From: Amoeboaphelidium occidentale
Taxonomy: Eukaryota > Aphelidiomycota > Aphelidea
NCBI GenBank assembly: GCA_023515795.1
Contig: JALGPX010000033.1
Span: 18,626 to 82,625, forward strand
Direction of reading: 5' to 3'
Length of the DNA: 64,000 nucleotides
Positions 12,118-23,007 of the stretch are shown piece after piece. Below the pieces are notes generated by a model. That model searched no databases and had not been told where the DNA came from. It worked only from the letters and a program-made list of their open reading frames with translations. Numbering within the stretch: the stretch's first letter is position 1; every line of letters begins with the position of its first letter. The translations under genes were made by a program, and so were the position numbers.

Positions 12118-12513
12118 TTACATCATCGTGAAAATCGCTGCAACGCCAAATACAGCCAAACCAGCACCATTCTTATAACTTGTCATTTTGGAGCCGTTGT
12201 TACTGTTACCGTTAAGTGAAACAACTGGTTTTGATGTTTCACCAGGATTAACGTCTGGCGGAGGTACAACCTGTTTAGGAGGCAAAACAGACTTTGGGTC
12301 ATTGATTATTCTTGCAACAGTTCCAGCCGTGTCATTTCCACCATCGACAACAATTATAGGCGGTCTCTTGGCTAATTTCTCGCCTTTTGGGCCAAGACGA
12401 CGCGGTGCAGCCCCAGCTTCAGAATCAGGATCAACTTGAGGCGCGGTCAAGATGGTTTGAAACAGCAAAACTGCAGCCAATAAAACAATAATTAACAAAT
12501 TTCTAGAAAACAT
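12118..12513 (-). CDS. Small secreted GPI-anchored-type protein, 131 aa
   Basis: Unrecognised family. A strong signal peptide (residues 1-23, NLLIIVLLAAVLLFQTILTA) is followed by a Pro-rich, disordered ectodomain with predicted N-glycosylation sites (NDT, NGS) and a basic stretch RRLGPKGEKLAKRPP that could be cut by a Kex2/furin-like protease. The C terminus, GAGLAVFGVAAIFTMM, is hydrophobic after a small-residue NG site, as in GPI attachment signals. Likely a plasma-membrane or wall protein. It is divergent from the secreted gene at 12824. Confidence 0.65.
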   Translation of the reverse strand: MFSRNLLIIVLLAAVLLFQTILTAPQVDPDSEAGAAPRRLGPKGEKLAKRPPIIVVDGGNDTAGTVARIINDPKSVLPPKQVVPPPDVNPGETSKPVVSLNGNSNNGSKMTSYKNGAGLAVFGVAAIFTMM

Positions 12514-12823
12514 TTATCTATCTAATTAGTGTATGTTACAACTAAGAAAACATGAATTATTGTCTTTGTGTCGCACTGAAGTGTGCGAATCATGAGCACA
12601 ATACGGTGGCCAAGAAAGCACAAGAATATGTGATCACGTTGTTACACCATCTGTGCACTGGATCGCTGTGTAATTATCAGCTGCGTAGACGGGAAATGCG
12701 ATTATGCTAATGACTACGATCTAAGATCAATTGACAATCAGCTAAGATCTCCTTCAGATCAAGATCTTATCTTTCGCATAAAAGGCTAGTAATTCTACAC
12801 TGACTATTATTTTTTGTCTCCAC
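12514..12823. promoter_or_regulatory. Divergent promoter region of two secreted-protein genes
   Basis: No gene is seen here. It contains a cluster of related near-palindromes: GATCTAAGATC (12718-12728), GCTAAGATCT (12741-12750) and AAGATCTTAT (12761-12770), then CATAAAAGG (12777-12785), a TATA-like box about 40 nt before the ATG at 12824. The same elements recur upstream of the gene at 15013. Regulatory function is inferred from this recurrence. Confidence 0.45.
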
Positions 12824-13042
12824 ATGAAACTTTTAAATTCAGTATTGCTTATTCTGTTCGTCCTGTTCGCGCTTGCCAATTGTTCTCCTAATGACCTGAG
12901 CGGAAGATGTTCAAGTTGTTCGAAACAGAATCAAACTGCACCTGTTACCCCACCTTCACATCATTCCGATACAAAACCATGTGGCTGCAAGAAAAAAGAT
13001 CACGGACTTGAAGTTAAGCCAGCATACCCTGTTGCAGCTTAA
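12824..13042 (+). CDS. Small secreted cysteine-rich protein, 72 aa
   Basis: Unrecognised. Signal peptide MKLLNSVLLILFVLFALANC (residues 1-20), then a short mature region with about six Cys in pairs (CSSC, CGCKK) and one NQT glycosylation site. No C-terminal hydrophobic segment, so probably released. Small size, Cys content and a private TATA-like promoter fit a surface or effector-type secreted peptide, but nothing specific shows its target. Confidence 0.6.
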   Translation: MKLLNSVLLILFVLFALANCSPNDLSGRCSSCSKQNQTAPVTPPSHHSDTKPCGCKKKDHGLEVKPAYPVAA

Positions 13043-13103
13043 CTGAATTTTCGTGATGCTACTAGAGATTTAAAATTTGATAAATAAATAGCGTATATTT
13101 AGT

Positions 13104-14768
13104 TTACGACTGGTTGTAAAAGAAGGGAAAGAACTGCATACGCCCATTGCTCCATGATATAAGTGCTAACTCGCCTTCAACTGAACTTTCATTTTGAAAT
13201 TGCAGAAATTCAGCTTGTGGCGGCATTGAAGTCGTAGATTCCCATTCTTCCATTGTCATTGGTAACGGTCCATGAATGTAACCTAAGTTAAGAAATATGT
13301 CACTTGATAATCCAAGTCTTGAGTTGAACTGTGTTTGAAACACGGAAATGTATTCAGAACCATTCATGAACTCATCTTGTTCGAATGAAACCAATAATCT
13401 TCCTCCTGAAGGACTAAGAACCATATTGCGAATTTTCCCATTAATTCTTAGAGTTTCATTTTCTCTTTCGAATATTTCTGGTTGAAGGATGTGGACGCAG
13501 TGAACATCAAACTGGACTGAAGGAAACACTTTGACCAATTGTACACTATGAATTTCACACTTATCCTTCAGCGTAAATAAGCCGCCAGAATTATCAGGGA
13601 ACCAGTTAAAATTTTTGACATCAGTATCATATTCCACGAAACGATCTTTCCAAGTACTGGTCTCAATTATTCTCAATTTTGGGCCTTGGCACAGCGCGAT
13701 GTACAAACCGTCTGGACTAAAATGAATTTCCTGTGTGTACTTGGCCCTTCTCTTCAGTAAAATTCCAGGCCCTTCATCAACCATGGAAAAGATATAAACG
13801 TTTCCATTATCATGACTTCCTGAAACGATAAATCTTCCGTCTGGAGACCATTGGATACAAGACACATTCTGAAGCGATGGACAATCTAACTTTACAGTCT
13901 TGAGATCTTTCAAAGCTGATAAATGAGATTTATCTTTCACATTTCCATGATCTTGATGTTTCCTAGTTGCAGGAAGACTTACATGGCCCAAGTAAACACC
14001 AGTCGCACAACCCACAACTAATTCATCATCTGAAGTTGGATTCCAGTCTAAACATGTAATTCCAACCAGATTCTTTTCATGTAAATATGATCGCAACCAA
14101 GTCTTTCCTTCATAATCATAAACGTAAACAGCATTTTGACGATGTGCAACAGCGAAAACATTCCGTTTCTGATGCCACTTGACAGCAACTACAGGACCTT
14201 CGACATTCAAAGGAGGCTCCACAAGCAAAGGCTTCTTGGCCAAGAAATAATTATAAAAGCTTTCGGCGTAGGCCACAACTAAGTCTGCCCTCTGTTTGTC
14301 ACCCAAAACATTTAATAAACCGCTATAGATTTTATCGCCGCCTGCTTTAAGTAGCATCCCTAACTTGGCCAATACAATTGCCCGTGGGTTACTTGTATCA
14401 ATAGAATCCGATTTAACGCCATGAACAGGAACAGTAGGCAAAGTAGTAGGTCTTTTAACGTGCGAATCCGCTTCACTTTCTGGTTTACCCCCAACAGAAT
14501 TCAAATCGACATTTAAGGGAATCGTAATGTTCTGCCAAATGTCTGTATTTCCGGTAAACTCTACCAGTTGCTCCGCTTCAGCTGCTGAGCTGCAAGTTCC
14601 TTTAAGTAAATTCAGTTTCTCTTGCAGAAGGACTTACGAAGAATTGCGAAATGCTCAAATATTGTCCACGAATTATTAGCAGGAGGATCTCTTAAACGCT
14701 CTATACTCAGTTAATGAGAAGTTAAGTGGTAAAACTTTACGACCAGAGTTTCGGCTCAAAAAGCTCAT
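13104..14768 (-). CDS. AAAS: ALADIN, WD-repeat nucleoporin, 523 aa
   Basis: Nuclear pore scaffold-associated beta-propeller. Three exons: 14741-14768, 14638-14700 and 13104-14584, with introns of 40 nt (14701-14740) and 53 nt (14585-14637); the second acceptor is a tandem ctcag/cagcag, so one Ala may be optional. Only this model gives an ATG; the large ORF alone starts on TTG. Recognised blocks: DIWQNITIPLN near the start, VKWHQKRNVFAVAHRQNAVYVYD (shown here only as a label of the first WD blade), IQWSPDGRFIVSGSHD, MVLSPSGGRLLVSFEQDE, and the C-terminal ISWSNGRMQFFPFFY. Length is close to human ALADIN (546). The gene is absent from budding yeast. Confidence 0.85.
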
Positions 14769-14885
14769 CAAATCACAAATGAAAGTTTCAGAAGAGAGTA
14801 CAGTACTTCATAGAAGCGTACACACCCATAAAGCGCTCTGTCAACTCCGGCGACTATTTCACGAGCGATCTAGTACGAATCGGGT

Positions 14886-14974
14886 GCTAAGATCTTTGCT
14901 CAAAGAGATCTTAGATCTTTACACCTGATTGGTTCATACTTCTGCACACATCTTGATCAACAGAATTTAAATAG
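14886..14974 (+). promoter_or_regulatory. Promoter elements of the secreted gene at 15013
   Basis: GCTAAGATCT (14886-14895) and GATCTTAGATC (14907-14917) match elements upstream of the secreted gene at 12824, the second being the exact reverse complement of the 11-mer at 12718. A TATA-like TTTAAATAG (14966-14974) lies about 40 nt before the ATG. Function is inferred. Confidence 0.45.
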
Positions 14975-15012
14975 CAGTCCACGCGCACAGACTTTCTTTA
15001 GTTACTCTTCAT

Positions 15013-15585
15013 ATGAAACTGAGAATTTTTAGTTTCGTGGCATTAATATTTGCCTCGAATTTCTATTGCGCTCCTGTTGAGAGTGAAACAGAGATCAGCC
15101 TGGCAAAGCGCGAAGCGAGCGATGATTTGTTAGAACCTATAAAAACAACAGAACTAGAAAAGAGACAGTATGGTGGCTATTATGGTGGTGGCTACTCAGG
15201 AGGATATGCTGGTGAAATGATTCCTGGCGGTCTTGGACTTGATGGTATGGGGTATGGTGGTATTCCTTACGGTGGTATCGGCTATGGTGGTATCGGCTAT
15301 GGTGGCTATGCTGATTACGGTTTGAGCCCATTCATGACTCCAGGTGGTGGAATACTGACAAGTGGTGATGTTATACAAACCATGCATGGTCCCGTTTTGA
15401 GGACGATTGCCAAAAGGCCTAGACCAGTGGCTCCCGCAATAGCTCCTGCAATCGCACCCGCTCACGGCGTGGTCGCTGCAACATCTGCAGGGCCTATCCC
15501 GCTCTCCTCTGGATTCAGAAACTTGCCTACCACACACTATGGTACTCTATTAGCTGCAATAACGCTCGCAATGTTTTTAGCGTGA
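15013..15585 (+). CDS. Secreted Gly/Tyr-rich proprotein, GPI-type C terminus, 190 aa
   Basis: Signal peptide (1-19), an acidic propeptide with two dibasic sites (LAKREA at about 31-36 and EKRQYGG at about 49-55), then a Gly/Tyr repeat region (YGGYYGGGYSGGY, YGGIGYGGIGYGGY) and an Ala/Pro repeat (APAIAPAIAPA). It ends in a hydrophobic segment (GTLLAAITLAMFLA) like a GPI signal. The KREA context resembles the Kex2/Ste13 processing sites of yeast alpha-factor precursors; the mature Gly/Tyr region resembles structural wall or adhesive proteins. Family unknown. Confidence 0.65.
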   Translation: MKLRIFSFVALIFASNFYCAPVESETEISLAKREASDDLLEPIKTTELEKRQYGGYYGGGYSGGYAGEMIPGGLGLDGMGYGGIPYGGIGYGGIGYGGYADYGLSPFMTPGGGILTSGDVIQTMHGPVLRTIAKRPRPVAPAIAPAIAPAHGVVAATSAGPIPLSSGFRNLPTTHYGTLLAAITLAMFLA

Positions 15586-15825
15586 GCGAACATCTCACAG
15601 AGCCAACTTACAATACATAATAAAATCAATTAGAATTTAATTAGTTTTAAGTCTTGGAATGGCTCATATCATCAAGATCTTTGTTGAAGTAGAGTCTAGT
15701 TTCAATGTGACCATAACATGAAACAAGGCATTTCTGAAGACAGATATATGTTCAAATAAGCGATTTTTCAAACGCACTTAATCCAAAGCTATGCTTATTG
15801 CCTCTAAGTGTATTGTTTCTGCCGC

Positions 15826-18298
15826 ATGTGTGACAAGATCATTGTGAATCGCTTGGCTGTCCGAAACATCACAGGCGTCGACAATTGGGAGCGTGTCAAG
15901 CGCCAGCCAATTTACGTTACCGTGACAGTTTACACTGATATACGCGAGGTATATTTTGAAGATTCCTTCCGGGCTTACCTTCTAGGCTGGAAAGAAAGAT
16001 GAGCTAAAGTGTTCGGTGCATTACGGAATTCTGTGCAAGCATATCATGGCATTCTCCGAAGCTTCGCATTACAGAACAGTAGAGGCTCTTGGTTTGGGTA
16101 TCATCCAGCATATCTTTCAAAGCTTTAATGAAGTTAATTTGGTTACTGTCAAAGTCGAGAAGCCAAAAGCATTGTTGCAAGCAAAGTCTGCTGGCGTTGA
16201 ACTCACAAGACGTAGAGGTCAAGGAGAAGACAAGTCGCCAGACTCTCCTAACTTCTTGTATCCTTCAAATCCTGTTGTTTCGATGGTTAGAAGCTTGGAT
16301 CATCAGGATGTTATATTTGTTAATCAGTTGGAAGCATTTGTTATCCTTGGTGTTAATCCATGGGAGCGCGAAGAAAAGCAAAGGATTACCATTGACTTGG
16401 TCATTTATCCCGAAGGAAGTTTCGAAGATTTAGGCGATCATGTCAAGAGACAGCACAATTACAGAACCATTTCTCGTGTGGTTCTGGATCTGGTTGAGGT
16501 TTCAAGATTTAAAACTGTTGAGGCATTGGTATCTTCGATAACAAATGTCTGTATTAAGACATGTCATGTTAAGAAAATCAAGGTTCGCGTTGATAAACCG
16601 AGTGCTCTCATATTTGCTGATTCCGCCTCAATTGAAGTTGTGCGTGAAAAGGATGAGACAAAGAATGTAAATACTTTGGAGAATAAGGTTATGAGCGACT
16701 GGCATGTATCATATATTGCATTTGGCTCTAATGTTGGAGACAGAGCTGCAAACATATCTAAAGCGATCGATTTACTAAATGAAAACAGTGAATGCAAATT
16801 AGTGGATACTTCGTTCCTCTACGAAACTACTCCAATGTATGTTACTAATCAAGATACTTTTATAAATGGCTGTTTGAAGTTACTGACCAAGTTAGAGCCA
16901 TTAAACCTGCTGAAACTTCTAAAAGATATCGAAAAGAAAGTTGGTAGAATTGAAAGAGAAAGAAACGGACCAAGAGAAGTGGATTTGGATATTTTACTGT
17001 ATGATAATGTAGAAATGGACGAAACGGAATTGAAGATCCCTCATCCTCTTATGAAGGAAAGGGTGTTTGTTTTGCAGCCTTTATGTGACATTGCTCCTTT
17101 TGTTGAACATCCCTCTTTTCATAGACCATGCTCGCATTTATTAAAGATGAAATTGGAAAGCTTGAGAGATGTTTCCAAAGATAAGAAAGAGCTTGTAAAG
17201 AGAGTCACGCCATTAAAGAATGGCAATTTTGTTCAATGGGGTAATAGGACATTGGTAATGGGTATTATTAATGTTACACCGGACAGTTTTAGCGGAGATG
17301 GGCCTCAATTTTTCGTTTCGCCTGAAAATCAGCGTGCTGCGGATGCTAGTTATGACTTTAATCGAATGCCTTCACATGTTAATGTTCCTCCATTACCTGC
17401 GGCCGATAAGGACAGAATTATAAAGCATATCAAAGAACTTGCTGCAAGCGGATGCGACATAATTGATATCGGTGGTTACTCAACAAGACCAAATGCAGCA
17501 GAAGTTTCCGTCGAAGAGGAATTAAGAAGGGTCCTTCCGATTATTCGATGCGTTGTGGATTCAGGAGTCAATATTCCAATATCCATCGATACTTTTAGAG
17601 CCAAAGTGGCGGAAGAAGCAGTTAAATGCGGAGCATCTATGATAAACGATGTTTCAGGAGGTAATTTAGACAACAAAATGTTGTCGACTATGTCCGAACT
17701 TGATGTTCCTGTTTGTCTAATGCATATGCGCGGAACACCAGAAACAATGACCACTCTCACAGATTACTCCATGTCATCAACTGATTTGGGAAGACTGCAT
17801 GTAATTGCTGGATCAGCTTACGACGACGAATCACTACCAGAACATTTGTCTCAAGACGATTTGAATGTTATCCGTGGAGTGAAACAGGAGCTTAGTCTTT
17901 CAGTAATGAATGGTTTACTAAGTGGCATAAAGCGATGGAACATTATCATGGATCCCGGTATTGGATTTGCCAAGAATGCACAACAAAATATTGCTTTGTT
18001 GAAGCACTTTGATTTGCTGTTAAAAGAGCACACAGATTTTGTGTTTTCATCAAAATCAGATAATAATAATGAACTTCCTTACTGGAATAATTTGGCTGGT
18101 TTTCCAAGTTTAATAGGAGCATCTAGAAAGTCATTCATTGGAAAAGTAACTAACAAACCAGATGCAAAAGATAGACTTTTTGGCACCGCGTCTGTCATTT
18201 CAGCAAGTGTATCTGTCGGTTCATCAATTGTTAGGGTGCATGACGTAAAAGAAATGGTAGATGTGGTAAAAATGTCAGATGCGATTTTCAGGGAATAA
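15826..18298 (+). CDS. FOL1: Trifunctional folate biosynthesis enzyme (DHNA-HPPK-DHPS), 811 aa
   Basis: Makes 7,8-dihydropteroate from dihydroneopterin: dihydroneopterin aldolase, hydroxymethyl-dihydropterin pyrophosphokinase and dihydropteroate synthase in one chain, as in fungi (yeast Fol1 is 824 aa). Two exons, 15826-15948 and 15986-18298, split by a 37-nt intron that restores IREAGKKDELKCSVHYG. Two tandem DHNA repeats cover about 1-120 and 140-265. HPPK (about 278-410) has AFGSNVGDR, GPREVDLDILLYDN and IPHPLMKERVFVLQPL. DHPS (about 435-811) has MGIINVTPDSFSGDG, IDIGGYSTRPNA, ISIDTFRA, INDVSGG, LMHMRGTP, MDPGIGFAKN and GASRKSFIGK. The DHPS domain is the target of sulfonamides. Start chosen at MCDKIIVNRLAVRN. 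Confidence 0.95.
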
Positions 18299-18837
18299 AA
18301 GTTTATTTCATCATTCTAGTTCCTTCATTACCGTATTTGTCAAGAGGGTTAAAGCACATTGGGCAATTCTAAGAAGTTCAAAATCTCTGAGCAACGATGG
18401 CCTAAGTATATATCATCCAATGAATAACCCCTCGTAATATAAACAACTCAGTGCCCGTGTCTGTGAAGTTTTAATCCATCTCTGTGTGAGTGGATCAATA
18501 TTGGGTACAATCGCAGAAAAAAGCAGCAACAACGATATTCTCAATGATTGCTATGGTCCTTTCATAAAGCTGACTGACTTTTGTGAGTGTCCTGTGGTCT
18601 CCCCTAAAGTTATTCTTGGGGTTCTCCTTTTGGGTGCTGCTAATAACTTGATTCTTGTAACAAGCGAAATTTGATTCTTCTGACAGTTACAGTTCGCATG
18701 ACCAGAATTCTATTCAGTCATTCAGTAATTTTACCTGTGCAGGTTGGTATTTTTATTTGAATTAAAAATTCAGTTTTGCCTTGACCGACCGGTGACCAGT
18801 CCAGGTTTCGACTAATTGTTTGGGTGACCAATAAAGT
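18299..18837. other. Intergenic region between convergent FOL1 and TBC1D5 genes
   Basis: No supported gene. An open stretch at 18486-18674 translates to a mildly protein-like sequence ending in a hydrophobic segment (VILGVLLLGAANNL), but it starts on GTG, and extending it upstream by a possible 46-nt intron still gave no ATG. It may be an unresolved small gene or chance. Confidence 0.3.
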
Positions 18838-20966
18838 TTACTTTAAGAGGTCCTCTAATTGTTTCGAACGTGCCTTGTACGCACCAGATGAATATGTGCT
18901 AGTAGCAGGGGATGCAACAGTTGAACGCGGAGACAACGTGGATGAAACAGGTAAACTGAAAGATTCCACTTCAGACATGAGTTGATCGACTGAAACTTGC
19001 TTCGAAGAGGCAGTACTTCCGCGATGACTGCTGATATCTTTTCCATTAGAAACATTTAGAGCTGCGTGCTGTAGTTGAACTTGTTGCTGTTGTTTTAAAG
19101 CTGAAATGCCTTGCGTCATGTACAATCCAAAATCTTCTAGTCTCGTGACCAAGTTATCAAGTTGTTCATCCGCTTCGTGTAAGCTCTTTATCACTCTATC
19201 CCTTGAGGCCTCTGATATAGATCCATTTTGCTTCGATGACGGCAACAACTGATTCACTGTAGGCATATCTGGGGCTGACACGACAGATGGCTGCGATGAC
19301 CAGGGGTTGAGTATGTCTTTATCCAGTTCAGAATCCATCCCACTTGTCATCAATACAGGCGTATTTGACGTAAGGCTTGTTTGCATCAGAATATCAGCTG
19401 CGTGGCCGTTACTAGCGACAGATAATTCTCGTATCTGCTTGATTGCGTCCTGTACATTTCGTTGAATGCTTCGAACATGGTATATCTCTCCCTTTAATCG
19501 CTGTTGGATATCCTCTTCTTTAACCATATTATTTTGTTCAGATGTTTTAAACGATGAATTCGATGAAAAGATCTTGTGCGTTTCTGATGCTGTTTGATTG
19601 GGAGAAAAAGAACCACTCAAAGTGAGCGAAGTTACACCCTGCGCTGAAGTCGCAATATTCTTCAGCACGCTTTTCAGGAAAGCATTGGGACTTTTTCTGT
19701 TGTTTACACTAAGATCATCCCTGCTCAAACTCTTTGGTGTTTCTACAAAGTCAATATGACTTGGTTCAGCATTGGCATATCTGTTAAATATATCCTTGGC
19801 TTTGCGAGCAATATCAACAGGATCGTAATCCCGGGGGTATTTCATGAGAGTACGTAAAACCATACTTGTATCAAGGTCGTCCTTTAAAAGCTCTTGTTTC
19901 AATTCCAGCAAAAGTACAACCGAAACGCATTCAAGATAAAACTCAAAATTGGGCCTTGTCTCTTGTGCATAAGAAAAAACGTTATCCCATAATTGATAAA
20001 TGTGTTTCAATGGATGTACAAACTCTCGCGAGAACAAAAGCCTTATCCATCGAATGCCGTAGATTTGAGGTTCAATATTATCCTTTGTAAGAAAAGCAGA
20101 CAATTCTGAGTCTACTCTCTTCAGTAAAACATTTTGAACATTTCTCAGTATTTTTGCAAGTGGTGTATTTTGTCTAGATGAATCTTGAGAAGATTTAAAT
20201 AGAGCAGACTCATCAAATAGCTTTTTAGGCGAAGCTAAAGAACCTGTAGAGTAAAATGGCAGAAGCAGCTTGATAATCTGTGTAAAAAGGTAAAATGCAT
20301 CATGCTCAATGAATTCAGGCTGAAACAAATCGTGAACACATTCCAAGTCTTTTTCTTTGGGAACCTTTGAAGTAGATTGCGACGCACTGTAGACGAGAAA
20401 TATAAGAATTCCCAATATTTCGTGAAATCCCTGCCTGTAAACTGAGTCTTCGTTATCATTACTTCTGAGTTGCTGCTTGCAATATACCAAGAGAATATCG
20501 CACATCATGTCTTGCACCTCAGAAGTACCTTCAACCTCTTCGCCCTCTGAGTAAGTGCTCCCATTCTTACGAAAAAATGCTTCATCCGGAAATGTTCTTT
20601 CTACATCTTGCCTTATCAGCTTTTTCAATTCTTCGTTCCCAGCACCATCTTCATTGAAGCTAAGTGGATCCAAATCATTTTTTATGGTGTTCTTATCTGG
20701 TAAGTACAGCCTTTTGTGTGAATTGTAATTGTAGCGCTCCTTTTTAATCAAATCTGTTGCTCCGTGAAGGCTATTGCAACCGGGGCTAAGATAACAGGTC
20801 CATAAAAGCAATCGCGACTTAAAACTCGTAGGTGAAAGCTTCCCAGAGTCCGTTAAACTACGCAGGTCTTCAATACAGGTTATCTTCAAGAGATCTCGTA
20901 AAAGCCTACAAGAATTAAGTGCAAAGGCATTGGCGTGTATTACTTTAAATCTCCAGGGTCGTCCAT
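18838..20966 (-). CDS. TBC1D5-like Rab GTPase-activating protein, 696 aa
   Basis: TBC-domain RabGAP; TBC1D5 acts on Rab7 and binds retromer at endosomes. The large ORF lacks an ATG, but a 38-nt intron (20906-20943) joins it to a 23-nt first exon (20944-20966) giving MDDPGDLKLLRDLL. The TBC domain (about 10-400) shows LSPTSFKSRLLLW, the arginine finger in IRQDVERTFPDEAFFRK, YRQGFHEILGILIFLVY (glutamine finger as YRQG) and EFIEHDAFYLFTQI, with the long TBC1D5-style insertion. The C-terminal ~300 residues are Ser-rich and end in a predicted coiled coil (EADEQLDNLVTRLEDFGLYM). Assignment rests on the spacing of these blocks. Confidence 0.82.
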
Positions 20967-21139
20967 CGTTTTGGGAAATCAAGATGCAGTTGTTTCAGCC
21001 CTAAATCGTTGGGTTGCATATGCATGTTACGCTTAAACATATGCGTTTGCACGGCTATTGGCTATTCGGAGACACTTTCATGGCGTTGCATTCGTAATGA
21101 GGTTCAGCGAAGGTTTTGTTTAACACATGTTCAGCCGAT

Positions 21140-22978
21140 ATGTTTCAGCGAGAACACAATAATGAACATTCAGTTTCCAAGCACAGAAACAACCGTCTGT
21201 ATGCACTTGTCTTTATAATGCTTTTGATCATTGGGGGGTTTGTATTACATACTAAATTGATGCAAGACTCTAAAGATGGTCAAGTTATTAAACATGAACA
21301 TGATCATTCGAGTAAAGAAGATCAAGTAGAAGTGGTCGAGTTCTCTTCGGAAGAGTTGCCGTTAAACTTTCAGTTGGAAATGCTGGACAAAAAGAGTGTG
21401 AGCTTGAAGAACATTGATAAACTTCCAAATAGCGAAGGGGAAATATCGTATGATTTCATGGCGCTAGCTGACAAGTATGAGCCAGAACAAGCAGAAGAGG
21501 AGTACGAGCAAGGGTCTGAGTTGGATGAGCAGATGTCTGCATTCATGAAAGGAAACAGAAATAATCAAAGGCGAGGTATACAGGTTGGTGCGACCATATA
21601 TGATAGCAACCCAATTGGCATTATAAAACACATATTTGAAGGTCTTCAAGCGCTTGATACTTCATTAGAAAATACTCTGAGCATGTCAAAGTTCTTGCAT
21701 TGTCTGCCGTCTCATTTAGTTTTGGGTGATCGGGAAGCGTTAGAACAAATCAGACATCTTATGAGACAAGTTTCACACAAATTGAATCCAGATCAAGGCA
21801 AAAGAAAGCAAGTCAAATACGAGTATGATCACTCTGAATCAAGAGAGGACGAATACTCTGTTAATTCTGACTCTGAAAATTCGAAGGGTGAAAAATCGGG
21901 TCCAACTCGCAACATTCTCCAGGTTCCAAAAGAAGAAGTTCCATTCTTCACAGAAAAGGTCCCGTTTTGGCTAAAATGGAGATCGAATCTGAAGCTGCCT
22001 AATTTATCATTGGTTGGCGTGTCTAATGCCATCATGAGACAATATGTCACGCAGAAAACTTTGAGCTTGAAGGATAAAAGAGAAGGACTGGATGATCTCC
22101 CTCCCTCCATGGTAAGTCTAAGAGAATTGCTGTACTGGTATCAAGTTAAGTTCAGCGAGTATGACTTGTTCTTTGGCGATTGCGGAAGCCTTGAAGTAGG
22201 ACGCCTATTTCGGGTCGATATCAACTCGAATTACTTGCATAATCCTTTAGCACCGTTCCTCGTTAAACTCTTTCTTTCGCCTTACACAAATATTACAATT
22301 ATACTGAGAGATCCGTTTGAAACTTTGATTAACGACTACTTGGACGAACTGTGCGAAACGGATTGTTTGAAGAGTGATCAAGATTATATCATGGCAAGTC
22401 AAGAAATTCTAAAACGAATCAAGAACGATACATCACATATCTCAAAGTGTCTGCGGAGTGTTTCTATTAACGCCACGCTGAATGTTAATGGTTCCGATTT
22501 TCTGTTTACGAAAACAAGCGTTAAATGTCTGTTTCCTGAAGATATTATCAAAAGTGATTACTTGAGCACTGAAAATTTAAAGAAAATGTTGAATTTTGAC
22601 GCCATACGTAGGAGCCTGCACGCTTCACTTATCAGATTGTGGACATTTTACTTTAATTCAAACCATATAACCTTATTTTACATCTCTTCCAATGAAGTTT
22701 ACAATCAGAAGCTACTTCATCTTTTTTCAAGTTCGTTTGGAATTGATTTCTCTGGTTACGAGTTCGGCCTGAAAGATTTGAATAGCATGAAACAATCTCT
22801 TTATGATACATTAAGTTCGAGCGAAATTCCCCAAGTCAAATCGGCACTCAACGAAGCTCGGGAAGTGTTCAGCGAGCTCTTCAAATTTCAAATGGAAGAA
22901 CTGGCCATAATTTTGACTAATCAAGTACGTTTCAATGTGGTCATGGAAGAATCTTCTACGCGCAACGTTGGATGCTAA
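21140..22978 (+). CDS. Type II membrane protein, distantly sulfotransferase-like, 612 aa
   Basis: ATG at 21140 gives a short basic cytoplasmic tail (KHRNNR), one hydrophobic anchor (LYALVFIMLLIIGGFVL, about residues 22-38), a charged stem and a lumenal domain, the layout of Golgi transferases. Within the C-terminal half, LPNLSLVGVSNAIM resembles the 5'-PSB-containing strand of sulfotransferases (there IIGVxKxGTT) and ITIILRDPFETLINDY resembles the 3'-PB segment (LRNPxxRxxSxY). The catalytic PAPS-binding lysine and GTT are missing, so it may be inactive or a different family. Several N-glycosylation sites (NIT, NDT, NAT, NGS). The next gene begins 29 nt after its stop. Confidence 0.5.
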   Translation: MFQREHNNEHSVSKHRNNRLYALVFIMLLIIGGFVLHTKLMQDSKDGQVIKHEHDHSSKEDQVEVVEFSSEELPLNFQLEMLDKKSVSLKNIDKLPNSEGEISYDFMALADKYEPEQAEEEYEQGSELDEQMSAFMKGNRNNQRRGIQVGATIYDSNPIGIIKHIFEGLQALDTSLENTLSMSKFLHCLPSHLVLGDREALEQIRHLMRQVSHKLNPDQGKRKQVKYEYDHSESREDEYSVNSDSENSKGEKSGPTRNILQVPKEEVPFFTEKVPFWLKWRSNLKLPNLSLVGVSNAIMRQYVTQKTLSLKDKREGLDDLPPSMVSLRELLYWYQVKFSEYDLFFGDCGSLEVGRLFRVDINSNYLHNPLAPFLVKLFLSPYTNITIILRDPFETLINDYLDELCETDCLKSDQDYIMASQEILKRIKNDTSHISKCLRSVSINATLNVNGSDFLFTKTSVKCLFPEDIIKSDYLSTENLKKMLNFDAIRRSLHASLIRLWTFYFNSNHITLFYISSNEVYNQKLLHLFSSSFGIDFSGYEFGLKDLNSMKQSLYDTLSSSEIPQVKSALNEAREVFSELFKFQMEELAIILTNQVRFNVVMEESSTRNVGC

Positions 22979-23007
22979 AAATAGATTTTTCAATAATCAT
23001 TTCCAAT

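Noticed and set aside
14620-14637. A 17-nt intron in ALADIN
   Set aside because: GTAAGTCCTTCTGCAAG would keep frame but is implausibly short and lacks a normal acceptor; a 53-nt intron at 14585-14637 fits better.
18486-18674. Small plus-strand ORF with a hydrophobic end
   Set aside because: Starts on GTG; upstream extension through a possible intron reaches a stop with no ATG. Not enough to call a gene.
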